Shown here piece by piece: positions 9,353 to 17,834 of a stretch of DNA of 64,000 nt. Source of the DNA: an uncultured Prevotellaceae bacterium (lineage in GTDB: Bacteria > Bacteroidota > Bacteroidia > Bacteroidales > Bacteroidaceae); the NCBI GenBank assembly GCA_945833925.1, contig CAMAFX010000001.1:55657-119656 (forward strand), read 5' to 3'. Each line of letters begins with the position of its first letter. Positions within the stretch are counted from its first letter, which is position 1. The translations under genes were made by a program, and so were the position numbers. The notes under the pieces were generated by a model. It was given only the letters and a program-made list of their open reading frames with translations, made no database searches and was not told the origin of the DNA.

Positions 9353-10462
9353 CAGTTCCGACTCCTTCATTCGCTCAGCGTTCTCAGCCACGATGAGGTG
9401 GTCTATGCAGTCCTGTATCTGTCCGTCCATGAAGGCAGGCAGGTTGTAGATGGTGTATCCGATGCGGTGGTCGGTGACGCGTCCCTGTGGATAGTTGTAG
9501 GTGCGTATCTTTGCCGAGCGGTCGCCCGTCGATACCATGGTCTTGCGTCGTGAGGCGATGTCGTCGAGATATTTCTGGTGCTCCTTGTCGTAGATGAAGG
9601 TGCGCAGGCGTGCCAGGGCACGCTCCTTGTTCTTGGGCTGGTCGCGCGTCTCGGTACACTCGATCAGGATCTCCTCGTCCTCGTTGGTGAAGGGGTTGCG
9701 CCACATGTAGCGGGCACGTACGCCCGATTCCACTTTGTTTACGTTCTGTCCGCCGGCACCCTGGCTGCGGAAGGTGTCCCACTTTATGGCACCCTCGTTG
9801 ATCTCCACGTCAAACTCCTCTGCCTCGGGCAGCACTGCCACTGTGGCAGCCGAAGTGTGTACGCGGCCCTGGGTCTCGGTGGCTGGCACACGCTGCACGC
9901 GGTGCACTCCGCTCTCGTATTTCATGATGCCGTAGACGCCTTCTCCGGTAACCGAGCATACAATCTCCTTGTAACCTCCAACGGCACCCTCGTTGTAGTT
10001 AGACACCGTCATCTTCCATCCCTTTGTCTCGAAGTACTTGGAATACATGCGGAAGAGGTCGCCGGCAAACAGGGCAGCCTCGTCGCCACCCGTACCACCG
10101 CGAATCTCCAACACGATGTTCTTGTCGTCCTCGGGGTCGGCTGGCACAAGCAGCAGTTTTATCTCTTCCTCCAGTTCGGGGATGCGCTTCTCGCTCTCAG
10201 CCATCTCCTCGCGCAGCATGGCCTTCATGTCCTGGTCGTCCTCCATCTGGAGCATTTCCTTGGCGTCCTCTATGTTCTGGAGGCAACCCATATACTCCTT
10301 TCGTGCCTCCATTATCTTGCCCAGGTCCTTCCACTCCTTGGTCAACTTCACATATCGCTTCTGGTCAGCAATCACGCTGGGGTCAGTAATCAGTGTACTC
10401 ACCTCTTCATAGCGCGAAACAAGACCTTCAAGGCGCAGAAGCAACTCGTTATTCTCTATCAT
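9350..10462 (-). CDS. prfA: Peptide chain release factor 1
   Basis: RF1 terminates translation at UAA and UAG. The 370-residue length fits the family. The catalytic GGQ is in QGAGGQNVNKVES, and the codon-recognition motif RVPATETQGRVHTSA carries PAT, which marks RF1 rather than RF2 (SPF). Its stop codon overlaps the end of a palindromic repeat. The start overlaps a decayed HepT-like frame by 14 nt. Confidence 0.97.
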   Translation of the reverse strand: MIENNELLLRLEGLVSRYEEVSTLITDPSVIADQKRYVKLTKEWKDLGKIMEARKEYMGCLQNIEDAKEMLQMEDDQDMKAMLREEMAESEKRIPELEEEIKLLLVPADPEDDKNIVLEIRGGTGGDEAALFAGDLFRMYSKYFETKGWKMTVSNYNEGAVGGYKEIVCSVTGEGVYGIMKYESGVHRVQRVPATETQGRVHTSAATVAVLPEAEEFDVEINEGAIKWDTFRSQGAGGQNVNKVESGVRARYMWRNPFTNEDEEILIECTETRDQPKNKERALARLRTFIYDKEHQKYLDDIASRRKTMVSTGDRSAKIRTYNYPQGRVTDHRIGYTIYNLPAFMDGQIQDCIDHLIVAENAERMKESEL

Positions 10463-10736
10463 TCAGTTCTCGTTGTTGTTTGTTTATTTCTGTTATAATG
10501 TCACTTACTGTATTGTCTAAATCCTGCAAATTGTTCTTTATGATTTTTACAATCATCGTGTAGTTTACATTGGCATAATCGTGAGAGATGATATTTCTCA
10601 GTCCAATGATGTTTCGCCATGGAATATCACTGTACTTGGAAAGGAGCTTTCCATGCGTCATGTCCTCAATGGCTCTAACGCTTTCTCCAACGATTTGCAG
10701 TCTCAAGATATTGCTCTTGACTTTTGTCCTTCTCTC
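10449..10736 (-). pseudogene. HepT-like (DUF86) fragment, N-terminus missing
   Basis: The open frame begins right after a stop at 10737-10739 and has no ATG at the expected position; the ORF track starts it at a TTG (10706). The translation contains LQIVGESVRAIED, IPWRNIIGLRNIISHDY and an alpha-helical tail. This matches the C-terminal two thirds of HepT toxins, including the RNxxxxHxY catalytic motif (RNIISHDY). About 35-40 N-terminal residues are absent and no partner nucleotidyltransferase (MntA) gene lies next to it. It is wedged between purM and prfA. I read it as a remnant; translation from the TTG cannot be excluded. Confidence 0.7.
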
Positions 10737-10759
10737 TTACCACTATTGGGGAGGGATTT

Positions 10760-11998
10760 TTAGTAATTGAATTCTCCGAACTCGCTCTTGATAAGTAGGC
10801 GTCCACCTCTGCGTTGGAGCTCCTCCCCTTCGGGAGAGGCGGGGGTGGGGCTTTCGATATGTCCGATCACCTGTGCGTCGATGCCGAAACTCTTTGAGAG
10901 TGCAATGACCTTCTCTGCATCCTCGGGACTGACGTACACCTCCAGGCGATGACCCATGTTGAAGACCTTGTATGCCTCAGCATAGTCGGTACCGCTCTCC
11001 TTGATGATAGCCTTGAACAGGGGAGGAACGGGGAACATGTTGTCCTTGATGACGCGGCAGTTGTCGCCCACAAAGTGCAACACCTTGGTCTGTGCACCGC
11101 CGGTGCAGTGTACCATTCCGTGCAGAACCTCCTGCAACTTCACGCTACGCTCGCCGGCAAGAGCCTTCATGTCGTCCAGTAACTTCTTAACTACCGGCGC
11201 ATAGGTGCGGGTGGGCGAGAGGACCAGTTTGCCGGCATTGATGGGACTGCCCTCAACCTCGTCGGTCAACTTGTACGAACCGCTGTATACCAGTTCCTCG
11301 GGTACAGCCTTGTCGTAACTCTCGGGATACTTCTCAGCCAGATACTTGCTGAACACGTCGTGGCGTGCCGAGGTCAGGCCGTTCGAACCCATACCGCCGT
11401 TGTACTCCTTCTCGTATGTTGCCTGACCGCTCGACGACAGACCTACGATGACGTCGCCCGGACGTATGTTGGCATTGTCGATGACGTCGCTGCGCTTCAT
11501 GCGGCAGGTGACGGTAGAGTCAACGATGATGGTGCGTACAAGGTCGCCCACGTCGGCTGTCTCGCCGCCGGTGGCATAGATGCCTACGCCCATCTCGCGC
11601 ATCTGCTGCAGCAGTTCGTCGGTTCCGTTGATGATAGCCGAGATGACCTCGCCAGGGATGAGCATCTTGTTGCGGCCTATGGTCGAACTCACCAGTATGT
11701 TGTCCACCGCACCCACGCAGAGCAAGTCGTCGGTGTTCATGATGAGCGCGTCCTGTGCAATGCCCTTCCATACCGAGAGGTCGCCTGTTTCCTTCCAGTA
11801 CATATATGCCAGGCTCGACTTGGTGCCTGCGCCGTCGGCATGCATGATGTTGCAATATTCAGGGTCTCCCCCTAAGATGTCGGGGATTATCTTGCAGAAT
11901 GCCTGTGGAAAAATTCCTTTGTCGATGTTCTTGATTGCGTTGTGAACATCCTCTTTTGCTGCGCTTACTCCGCGCATCATGTAGCGTTGGTTACTCAT
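10760..11998 (-). CDS. purM: Phosphoribosylformylglycinamidine cyclo-ligase (AIR synthase)-like PurM
   Basis: A 412-residue PurM-superfamily protein that would form aminoimidazole ribonucleotide in purine synthesis. Landmarks are the N-terminal MRGVSAAKED, the metal/ATP-binding HADGAGTKSSLA, TDDLLCVGAVDN, GGETADVGDL, and the C-terminal VFNMGHRLEVYV. It belongs to the longer PurM type seen in Bacteroidota. Near the C-terminus the sequence SPTPASPEGEELQRRGG sits between VIGHIE and RLLIKSEFGEF. That stretch is encoded by a copy of the GC-rich palindromic repeat, inserted without breaking the frame. A TAnnTTTG-like box (12042-12049, reverse strand) could be its promoter. Confidence 0.93.
   Translation of the reverse strand: MSNQRYMMRGVSAAKEDVHNAIKNIDKGIFPQAFCKIIPDILGGDPEYCNIMHADGAGTKSSLAYMYWKETGDLSVWKGIAQDALIMNTDDLLCVGAVDNILVSSTIGRNKMLIPGEVISAIINGTDELLQQMREMGVGIYATGGETADVGDLVRTIIVDSTVTCRMKRSDVIDNANIRPGDVIVGLSSSGQATYEKEYNGGMGSNGLTSARHDVFSKYLAEKYPESYDKAVPEELVYSGSYKLTDEVEGSPINAGKLVLSPTRTYAPVVKKLLDDMKALAGERSVKLQEVLHGMVHCTGGAQTKVLHFVGDNCRVIKDNMFPVPPLFKAIIKESGTDYAEAYKVFNMGHRLEVYVSPEDAEKVIALSKSFGIDAQVIGHIESPTPASPEGEELQRRGGRLLIKSEFGEFNY
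10811..10855. repeat. GC-rich palindromic repeat copy inside purM
   Basis: The plus strand reads GAGCTCCTCCCCTTCGGGAG followed by GGCGGGGGTGGGGCTTTC, the same layout as the intergenic copy at 9306-9352. It is in frame with purM and encodes about 15-17 residues near the protein's C-terminus. Confidence 0.85.
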
Positions 11999-12041
11999 TA
12001 CTATATAGTGTTTTCTGTTTTTGATTCACAATAAGTCTCTG

Positions 12042-12049
12042 CAAAAATA
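12042..12049 (-). promoter_or_regulatory. Possible -7 box upstream of purM
   Basis: CAAAAATA on the plus strand is TATTTTTG on the minus strand, fitting the Bacteroidota -7 consensus TAnnTTTG. It lies about 44 nt upstream of the purM start. I found no clear TTTG at the -33 position, so support is weak. Confidence 0.35.
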
Positions 12050-12165
12050 ATATAATTATATTATATAGGCAAGTTTTTTGCTAATTATGGGTGCATAGAT
12101 GGGGGTCAATCTGTCAATTCTGCAAAAAAAAGAAAAATCCTTGTCGTTTTTTCGTGTTTTTGAAC

Positions 12166-12173
12166 TAACTTTG
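12166..12173 (+). promoter_or_regulatory. -7 promoter box (TAACTTTG) upstream of the TlpA-like gene
   Basis: TAACTTTG is a perfect match to the Bacteroidota -7 consensus, 78 nt upstream of the ATG at 12252. A clean -33 TTTG at the usual spacing is not evident. The 250-bp gap to purM otherwise holds an AT-rich stretch (about 12050-12070) and no gene. Confidence 0.6.
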
Positions 12174-12251
12174 CAACTGAGCGTATAAAACGAAATGGCT
12201 TCGTAAGAGTAGCCGCTCAGGTATGCAGAATATAGTAATAAGACAAAAAAT

Positions 12252-13688
12252 ATGAAAAGACTGAATTTCCTTCTTCTGGCGATGGCATTGCTCGTGTGCA
12301 GTGCTGCTTTCTCGCAGGGTCTTCCGTCGCTCGTCTACGGCAAGGATAAGGCCGTAATCAGCGGTAAGTTGTCCAATGTGGCTGACGTTGACAGTGTGAT
12401 GCTTGTCTATGTCTCCACCCTTACTGGCCAGCGTGTTGCCGAGTCAGTCCCTGTGTCTGCCGATGGCTCTTTCTCGCTGTCTGCCGATGTCAGAGCGACT
12501 CAGTATGCGCGTCTCTTTTTCGTCGATTCGAAAAAGCCTGATGGCGAGAAGAGAATTTTCTCTGCCATTATCACTCCTGGCATGAACCTGAAACTGACTT
12601 GCGACGGCAAACTGTTGGGCGCAGATTCGAAGAAGAAACCATGGAAGGTGAGTGGCGATTATGACAGGTTCAACGCCGACATGCTGAACTTCGAGACGGA
12701 ATATCAGGCAAACGATTTTTTCAAGAGCATCAACGGTTCCGGAATGTCAAGTCTGAAGGGTAAGGGAGTGGCAGAATTCTGTACAATATTGAAGTCCTTG
12801 TACGATGAGGGTGTTGCCCGCATAAACGCGGACAAGCGTCTGAGTCCGGAGTTCAAGGAATATGCTGTCGTACAGGCGCAGATTCTCTACGGTGTGATGC
12901 TTGCTCAAGGCTCCAAGATGCTCAAGTATGCAAATGGAGGCGTTGGAGAGTATAATTTCACTGATGCCGAATACAAGAGTTTCGCGGAGATGAATCCTTT
13001 CAAGAGCAATGCCGCCCTCTATGGAGTGTATGGCTGTTCCGCTCTTGATTTTGCCGATTATATTGGTAAAACATTCGGACAGACTTATGAACGTCCAGAG
13101 TGCTGCAAGGAACTTGCTGCTGCGCGTCAGTATATGGCTGATATAAACGACTACAAGGTTGTTGAAGACCTGTCGAAGGTAAGTTCGGAGGCACCTCATT
13201 TCGAGGATATGATACTTGCTGCCAACGATGCCCTAAAGGCGAAGATAGAGGCTAACAAGAACAAGACCGGATACAACATCGTTGAACTTGACGAGAGTCT
13301 TGCCGGCGAGGATGTCCTCAAGGGTATTGTAGAGAAGTACAAGGGCAAGCCGGTATTAGTCGACTTCTGGGCAACATGGTGTGGTCCCTGCCGTGCTGCA
13401 ATGAAGACCATCATCCCTGTCAAGGAAGAACTCTGGGACAAGTGCGCCTTCGTATACGTCACCGGTCCAAGTTCACCCCGTTCGACATGGAGCATGTCCA
13501 TCCCCGACATTCATGGTGACCACTACTACGTCACTGCTGCTCAGTGGGACACCCTGCTCAAGCAGTTCAACTCCCAGGGCATCCCCACCTATGTTGTTGT
13601 AGACAGCGAGGGCAATGCCCAGAATCACTACGTTGGCTTCCCTGGTGTCGACGTCATTCGCGAACAGTTGACCGGCGCAATGAAGTAA
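12252..13688 (+). CDS. Secreted thioredoxin-like (TlpA/ResA-type) protein with N-terminal DUF4369-like domain
   Basis: A 478-residue exported protein. A signal peptide (MKRLNFLLLAMALLVCSAAFS) is followed by a beta-rich DUF4369-like domain (about residues 30-140), a helical middle (150-350), and a C-terminal thioredoxin fold with the redox motif FWATWCGPC at about residues 370-380. Proteins of this architecture are common in Bacteroidota and act as periplasmic thiol-disulfide oxidoreductases. The gene stands alone downstream of its own promoter box, so a partner is not indicated. The CxxC motif is intact. Confidence 0.9.
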   Translation: MKRLNFLLLAMALLVCSAAFSQGLPSLVYGKDKAVISGKLSNVADVDSVMLVYVSTLTGQRVAESVPVSADGSFSLSADVRATQYARLFFVDSKKPDGEKRIFSAIITPGMNLKLTCDGKLLGADSKKKPWKVSGDYDRFNADMLNFETEYQANDFFKSINGSGMSSLKGKGVAEFCTILKSLYDEGVARINADKRLSPEFKEYAVVQAQILYGVMLAQGSKMLKYANGGVGEYNFTDAEYKSFAEMNPFKSNAALYGVYGCSALDFADYIGKTFGQTYERPECCKELAAARQYMADINDYKVVEDLSKVSSEAPHFEDMILAANDALKAKIEANKNKTGYNIVELDESLAGEDVLKGIVEKYKGKPVLVDFWATWCGPCRAAMKTIIPVKEELWDKCAFVYVTGPSSPRSTWSMSIPDIHGDHYYVTAAQWDTLLKQFNSQGIPTYVVVDSEGNAQNHYVGFPGVDVIREQLTGAMK

Positions 13689-13771
13689 CTTTTCGAAAAT
13701 GATACTGTCAGGTTGTTCTGTCAAAGAAGTTATTTTTCACCATTACTAAGTTGTTTTGTAAATTATAAGAG

Positions 13772-14008
13772 ATGAATGCAGTGATATATGACCAAATGAC
13801 ACCCCTTCAGATTGCATTGGGTGTTTACAAAAATCTTTCAAAGAAAGCAAAGAAAGAATTCAAAAAGGCGATTGCTGAGATGGAGGAAGCAGAATTTGAC
13901 ATTACCAAGACAACTGCCTATAAAGAATCAATGCGCGATGTTGAGGAAGGAAGGATTCATGAAGTTGGGAGCATTGAAGAATTGAAAGCAATATACGATG
14001 CTTTATGA
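13772..14008 (+). CDS. Antitoxin of a YafQ-type toxin-antitoxin pair
   Basis: A 78-residue protein immediately upstream of a YafQ-like toxin and overlapping it by 4 nt (ATGA). The middle is lysine-rich and helical (NLSKKAKKEFKKAIAEMEEAE), and the C-terminal half (ESMRDVEEGRIHEVGSIEELKAI) looks like a toxin-wrapping tail. It does not clearly match RelB, DinJ or ParD by eye. The call rests on operon position and size. It differs from the antitoxin of the second YafQ locus at 52.2 kb. Confidence 0.8.
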   Translation: MNAVIYDQMTPLQIALGVYKNLSKKAKKEFKKAIAEMEEAEFDITKTTAYKESMRDVEEGRIHEVGSIEELKAIYDAL

Positions 14009-14280
14009 AATACTCTCTTTCTTATACTAACTCATTCCTGCGCGATTTGAAACGTTGCAAGAAGCGTGGTTTGGATGAAAACAAATTATGGGAAGTCGTT
14101 GGCAAACTTTCTAATGGGGAACCATTGGATCCAAAACATCGCACACATAAACTCACGGGTAAGCGCGATGGTCAGTGGGAGTGTCATATTGAACCTGATT
14201 GGTTACTTGTGTGGGAACAAAATGATACTGAACTGAAGCTTCTACTTCTCAACACTGGCACACATAGCGATTTGTTTTGA
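14005..14280 (+). CDS. YafQ/RelE-family mRNA interferase toxin
   Basis: A 91-residue RelE-superfamily protein. The pattern LRDLKRCKKRGLD at the N-terminus, HKLTGKRDGQWECHIEPDWLLVW in the middle and TGTHSDLF at the C-terminus is characteristic of YafQ, a ribosome-dependent mRNA endonuclease. The histidines of the H-x-L-x-G and CHIEPD segments and the C-terminal GTHSDLF are retained, so it looks intact. It overlaps its antitoxin by 4 nt and ends 6 nt from the convergent MenG-AroE gene. Confidence 0.9.
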   Translation: MKYSLSYTNSFLRDLKRCKKRGLDENKLWEVVGKLSNGEPLDPKHRTHKLTGKRDGQWECHIEPDWLLVWEQNDTELKLLLLNTGTHSDLF

Positions 14281-14286
14281 ACCGTT

Positions 14287-15813
14287 TTATAGCATATCCT
14301 CGCTGTTCCAGAACTTCCAACTGGCAAGGGCTTGCAGATGGAGCATCTCGAGACCGTTCTTGACGGTGGCACCTTGTGCCTTGCCCCTCTTCATGAAAAG
14401 TGTTTCGAGAGGGTTGTAGACGAGATCGAAGAGAAGGTTACGCTCGCTCATGCTCTCGTAGGGCAGGGCAGGGCACTGGTCTACCTTGGGGTGCATGCCC
14501 ACCGGCGAACAGTTGATGATGACGGGATATTCCTGGATGATTTCGGGAGTCACTTCCTCGTATGTGAGAGTTCCTTCCACCGAAGAGGATGGAGTGCCTT
14601 TTCGACTGACATAGCGCCATGTGATGCCCAGTTCTTCCAGTGCTACGCAGATTGCCTTCGAGGCACCGCCCGTACCCAGTACGAGGGCTTTCTTGTGATG
14701 GGGTTTGAGGAGTGGCTTGATGCTCTCGGTGAAACCGATGATGTCGCTGTTGTAACCAATGAGACGTGGCTCCTCCCCTTCTGTGGTGGGGCTTCTCTTT
14801 ATCTTGATGGTGTTGACGGCGCCGATACGTGCTGCCATTGGGTGCAACTCGTCCATCAGTGGCAGGATGGCCTGCTTGTGAGGTATGGTGCAGTTCAGTC
14901 CGCGCAGGTTGGGGTTCTGGCGCACAACGTCGAGCAGCATATTGGCGTCTGGTATCTCGAAGTTGAGATACTCGGCGTCTGTGCCTTCGTTGGCAAATTT
15001 CTCTGTGAAGAATTTCCTGCTGAAACTGTGACCGAGGGGGTAGCCTATAAGGCCGTAGAGTTCTGTCTCTGCCTTTTTTCTTTCTGCCAGATACATAGTG
15101 CAAATGCCAAAAGTGAATCTTTTCCAGTAGATGTTGCAGAAGCCGACACGCTGGAGTATCTTCTCCATCTCTTCGCCCTGTGGAAATGCCTCCATCGTGG
15201 CAGGCAGGTAACTGTAGGCACTGCTGTCCTTGCTGACGAGGCGGCCCATGGCGGGCATCCATACGTGACTGTATAGCCAGAAGAGCTGGCGCATGGGGAA
15301 GTGTGGCGGAGTGGCGAGTTCCACTATCAGTACGTGTCCGCCTTTCTTGGTGACACGCAGCATCTCCCTGAGACCGGCTTCGAGGTTCTGAAAGTTTCTG
15401 ACTCCGTAGGCGACGGTGACGGCGTCGAACGTCTCGTCGTCGAACGACAGGTTGAGGCAGTCCTCCTTCTGGAATGAGATGACGCTGTCGAGATGTGCCT
15501 CGCTGACTTTCTTCCTTCCCACCTGCATCATACCCTCGCTGAGGTCTGCACCGATGATTCGCGCCGGTGCTATGCGCTCGGCCTCGAGTATGGCAAAGTC
15601 GCCCGTTCCGGTGGCTATGTCAAGGATGGTCTGTGGCTTGTACTTCCCCAGTCGGTCGACGGCTTTTCTGCGCCATCCCTTGTCTATGCCCATGGAGAGG
15701 GCATGGTTAAGAAAATCATAGGTGGGGGCGATGTTGTCGAACATCGTCTCCACCTGATCTTTCTTTTCACCCTGTGTAGAATAGGGTTTAATTACTTCTT
15801 GCTTGTAAGCCAT
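14287..15813 (-). CDS. menG-aroE: Fusion: demethylmenaquinone methyltransferase (MenG/UbiE) + shikimate dehydrogenase (AroE)
   Basis: One 508-residue open frame holds two enzymes. Residues 1 to about 245 are the SAM-dependent methyltransferase that makes menaquinone: [34 protein letters not shown] and a terminal [14 protein letters not shown]. From about residue 251 comes AroE, which reduces 3-dehydroshikimate: [38 protein letters not shown] and [10 protein letters not shown]. The join is [12 protein letters not shown], with no in-frame start codon near the AroE domain, so separate translation is not obvious. A run of six A residues lies at the join. A GC-rich repeat copy adds residues SPTTEGEEP inside AroE. 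It overlaps the purC end by 22 nt. Confidence 0.9.
   Translation of the reverse strand: MAYKQEVIKPYSTQGEKKDQVETMFDNIAPTYDFLNHALSMGIDKGWRRKAVDRLGKYKPQTILDIATGTGDFAILEAERIAPARIIGADLSEGMMQVGRKKVSEAHLDSVISFQKEDCLNLSFDDETFDAVTVAYGVRNFQNLEAGLREMLRVTKKGGHVLIVELATPPHFPMRQLFWLYSHVWMPAMGRLVSKDSSAYSYLPATMEAFPQGEEMEKILQRVGFCNIYWKRFTFGICTMYLAERKKAETELYGLIGYPLGHSFSRKFFTEKFANEGTDAEYLNFEIPDANMLLDVVRQNPNLRGLNCTIPHKQAILPLMDELHPMAARIGAVNTIKIKRSPTTEGEEPRLIGYNSDIIGFTESIKPLLKPHHKKALVLGTGGASKAICVALEELGITWRYVSRKGTPSSSVEGTLTYEEVTPEIIQEYPVIINCSPVGMHPKVDQCPALPYESMSERNLLFDLVYNPLETLFMKRGKAQGATVKNGLEMLHLQALASWKFWNSEDML
14768..14797. repeat. Shortened GC-rich palindromic repeat copy inside the AroE domain
   Basis: GGCTCCTCCCCTTCTGTGGT followed by GGGGCTTCTC matches the ends of the repeat at 10811-10855 but lacks the central G run. 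It encodes [10 protein letters not shown] between the conserved AroE segments GAVNTIKI and [12 protein letters not shown], where AroE proteins normally have only a few residues. Confidence 0.65.
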
Positions 15814-16742
15814 TCGGTTACGTTCTTAGCGATACGAGCCTCGATGTCGCCCTCTGCATCAGCAGGGGTGAACTTCTCGCCTACGATGTGCTCGTATAGC
15901 TCTATGTAGCGCTCGCTGACGCTCTCTGCGTATGCGTTGGTGATCTCTGGCATCTTGTCGCCTGGACGGTTCATGAACTCGTGCTCGATGAGCCACTGGC
16001 GTACGAACTCCTTCGAGAGCTGCTTCTGTGGTTCGCCTGCGGCAAACTTCTCCTCGTAGCCTTCTGCGTAGAAGTAGCGGCTCGAGTCGGGGGTGTGTAT
16101 CTCGTCGATGAGGATTACCTTGCCGTCGCGCTTGCCGAACTCATACTTTGTGTCGACAAGGATGAGGCCCTTCTTGGCTGCTATCTCGGTGCCGCGCTGG
16201 AAGAGCAGGCGTGTGTACTTCTCCATCTGCTCGTAGTCCTCCTTGCTGACGATGCCCTGAGCGATGATCTGCTCCTTCGAGATGTTCTCGTCGTGACCTT
16301 CCTCTGCCTTGGTGGTAGGGGTGATGATTGGTTCGGGGAACTTCTGGTTCTCTTTCATGCCGTCGGGCAGCTTCACGCCACAGAGTTCGCGGCATCCGTT
16401 CTTGTAGTCGCGCCATGCCGAACCGGTAAGGTAGCCGCGGATGATCATCTCCACACGGAATCCCTCAGCCTTCAGACCTACGGTAACCATTGGGTCGGGA
16501 GTGGCGAGCTTCCAGTTTGGCACGATGTCGCTTGTTGCATCGAGGAAACTTGCGGCAATCTGGTTGAGCACCTGTCCCTTGAAGGGGATACCCTTTGGAA
16601 GGATTACGTCGAATGCCGAGATGCGGTCTGTTGCAACCATTACCATAAGATCGTCGTTGATGTTGTAAACGTCGCGAACCTTACCATGATAAACACTTAC
16701 CTGTCCGGGCAGGTTTAAGTCTGTGCGTGTTAATGCTTTCAT
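15792..16742 (-). CDS. purC: Phosphoribosylaminoimidazole-succinocarboxamide synthase
   Basis: PurC joins aspartate to CAIR in purine synthesis. The 316-residue protein is of the longer PurC type. Landmarks are [11 protein letters not shown] near the N-terminus, [34 protein letters not shown], and LVDTKYEFG with [14 protein letters not shown]. It lies 23 nt downstream of phoH and overlaps the menG-aroE fusion start by 22 nt, so phoH, purC and the fusion form one operon. Confidence 0.97.
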   Translation of the reverse strand: MKALTRTDLNLPGQVSVYHGKVRDVYNINDDLMVMVATDRISAFDVILPKGIPFKGQVLNQIAASFLDATSDIVPNWKLATPDPMVTVGLKAEGFRVEMIIRGYLTGSAWRDYKNGCRELCGVKLPDGMKENQKFPEPIITPTTKAEEGHDENISKEQIIAQGIVSKEDYEQMEKYTRLLFQRGTEIAAKKGLILVDTKYEFGKRDGKVILIDEIHTPDSSRYFYAEGYEEKFAAGEPQKQLSKEFVRQWLIEHEFMNRPGDKMPEITNAYAESVSERYIELYEHIVGEKFTPADAEGDIEARIAKNVTEWLTSKK

Positions 16743-16765
16743 AATTTTATATTTTAATTTTTAAT

Positions 16766-17749
16766 TCATTTTGGAATCAACGTCGGGTGTGTCTTGTCAT
16801 ACTCCTCCTTGCGCTTCTTGTCTGCCTTGTCGTAGGCGTCGACGATGCGTGTCACAAGCTTGTGGCGCACGATGTCTTTCTTGCTCATCTCTATGAAACT
16901 GATGCCCTCCACGTCCTTCAGCGTCTGCAATGCATCGATGAGTCCACTCTTTGTGTGTGGTGGCAGGTCAATCTGCGTGAAGTCGCCCGTGATAATCATC
17001 TTGGTGTTCGTTCCCATTCGGGTCAGGAACATCTTTATCTGGGCTGGAGTGGTGTTCTGCGCCTCGTCCAGTATGACCACGGCGTCGTTGAGTGTCCTGC
17101 CTCGCATAAACGCCAGTGGTGCTATCTGTATGATGTTCTGCTGAAGCATCTCCTGCAGTTTGAGGCTGGGAATCATATCCTCCAGGGCGTCGTAGAGCGG
17201 TTGCAGATAGGGGTCTATCTTGTCCTTCATGTCGCCTGGCAGAAAACCGAGTTTCTCGCCTGCTTCAACGGCAGGGCGCGACAGTATGATTTTCCTTATC
17301 TCCTTGTTCTTCAGTGCACGAACGGCAAGTGCGATGCTGGTGTATGTCTTTCCACTTCCGGCAGGACCGGTGGCAAATATCATGTCCGACGCATTGTATG
17401 CCTTGACCAGTTTCTGCTGGTTCTCGCTGCGTGCGGTGATGGGTTTGCCCTGCACACTGTAAACTATCACGCCCTCGATGCCGTCTTTCTTGGTCTTCTC
17501 GCCGCGCAGTATGTGCAGGATGTCTTCCTCTGTCAACTGGTTATACTTGACGCAGTGCTTCTGGAGCTTGGCAATATTCTCGTCGAACGAAGCCAACTCT
17601 TCCTCGTCGCCCATAACCTTGATGACGTTTCCCCTTGCCACGATGCGCAGCTTGGGATACAGGGCCTTTATCATCTGCATATTTGCATTATTGACTCCGT
17701 AGAAGATAACTGGGTCAACATCCTCCAAAACAATGTGCTTCTCTGTCAT
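16766..17749 (-). CDS. phoH: PhoH-family ATPase
   Basis: A 327-residue cytoplasmic PhoH protein. The Walker A motif is GPAGSGKTYTSIALAV (about residue 135) and Walker B is AVVILDEAQNTTPAQ. The N-terminal ~110 residues form the KH-like domain found in chromosomal PhoH proteins, and GDFTQIDLP is the sensor-like motif. PhoH proteins are ATPases linked to RNA metabolism; the precise substrate is unsettled. It is the first gene of the phoH-purC-menG/aroE operon and is divergent from the DUF5715-like gene. Confidence 0.95.
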   Translation of the reverse strand: MTEKHIVLEDVDPVIFYGVNNANMQMIKALYPKLRIVARGNVIKVMGDEEELASFDENIAKLQKHCVKYNQLTEEDILHILRGEKTKKDGIEGVIVYSVQGKPITARSENQQKLVKAYNASDMIFATGPAGSGKTYTSIALAVRALKNKEIRKIILSRPAVEAGEKLGFLPGDMKDKIDPYLQPLYDALEDMIPSLKLQEMLQQNIIQIAPLAFMRGRTLNDAVVILDEAQNTTPAQIKMFLTRMGTNTKMIITGDFTQIDLPPHTKSGLIDALQTLKDVEGISFIEMSKKDIVRHKLVTRIVDAYDKADKKRKEEYDKTHPTLIPK

Positions 17750-17794
17750 TCGCGCTTCTGCTCTGCTGATTTTGGTGCAAATTTACAAAATCAT

Positions 17795-17825
17795 TTTGTT
17801 TTTAACCACTTTTTCATTAACTTTG
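17795..17825 (+). promoter_or_regulatory. Bacteroidota-type promoter for the DUF5715-like gene
   Basis: TTTG at 17795-17798 and TAACTTTG at 17818-17825 are separated by 19 nt, matching the -33/-7 consensus. The likely ATG at 17835 follows at once, so the 5' leader would be very short. This placement argues against the longer ORF starting at 17733. Confidence 0.7.
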
Positions 17826-17834
17826 TTCTCGAAA

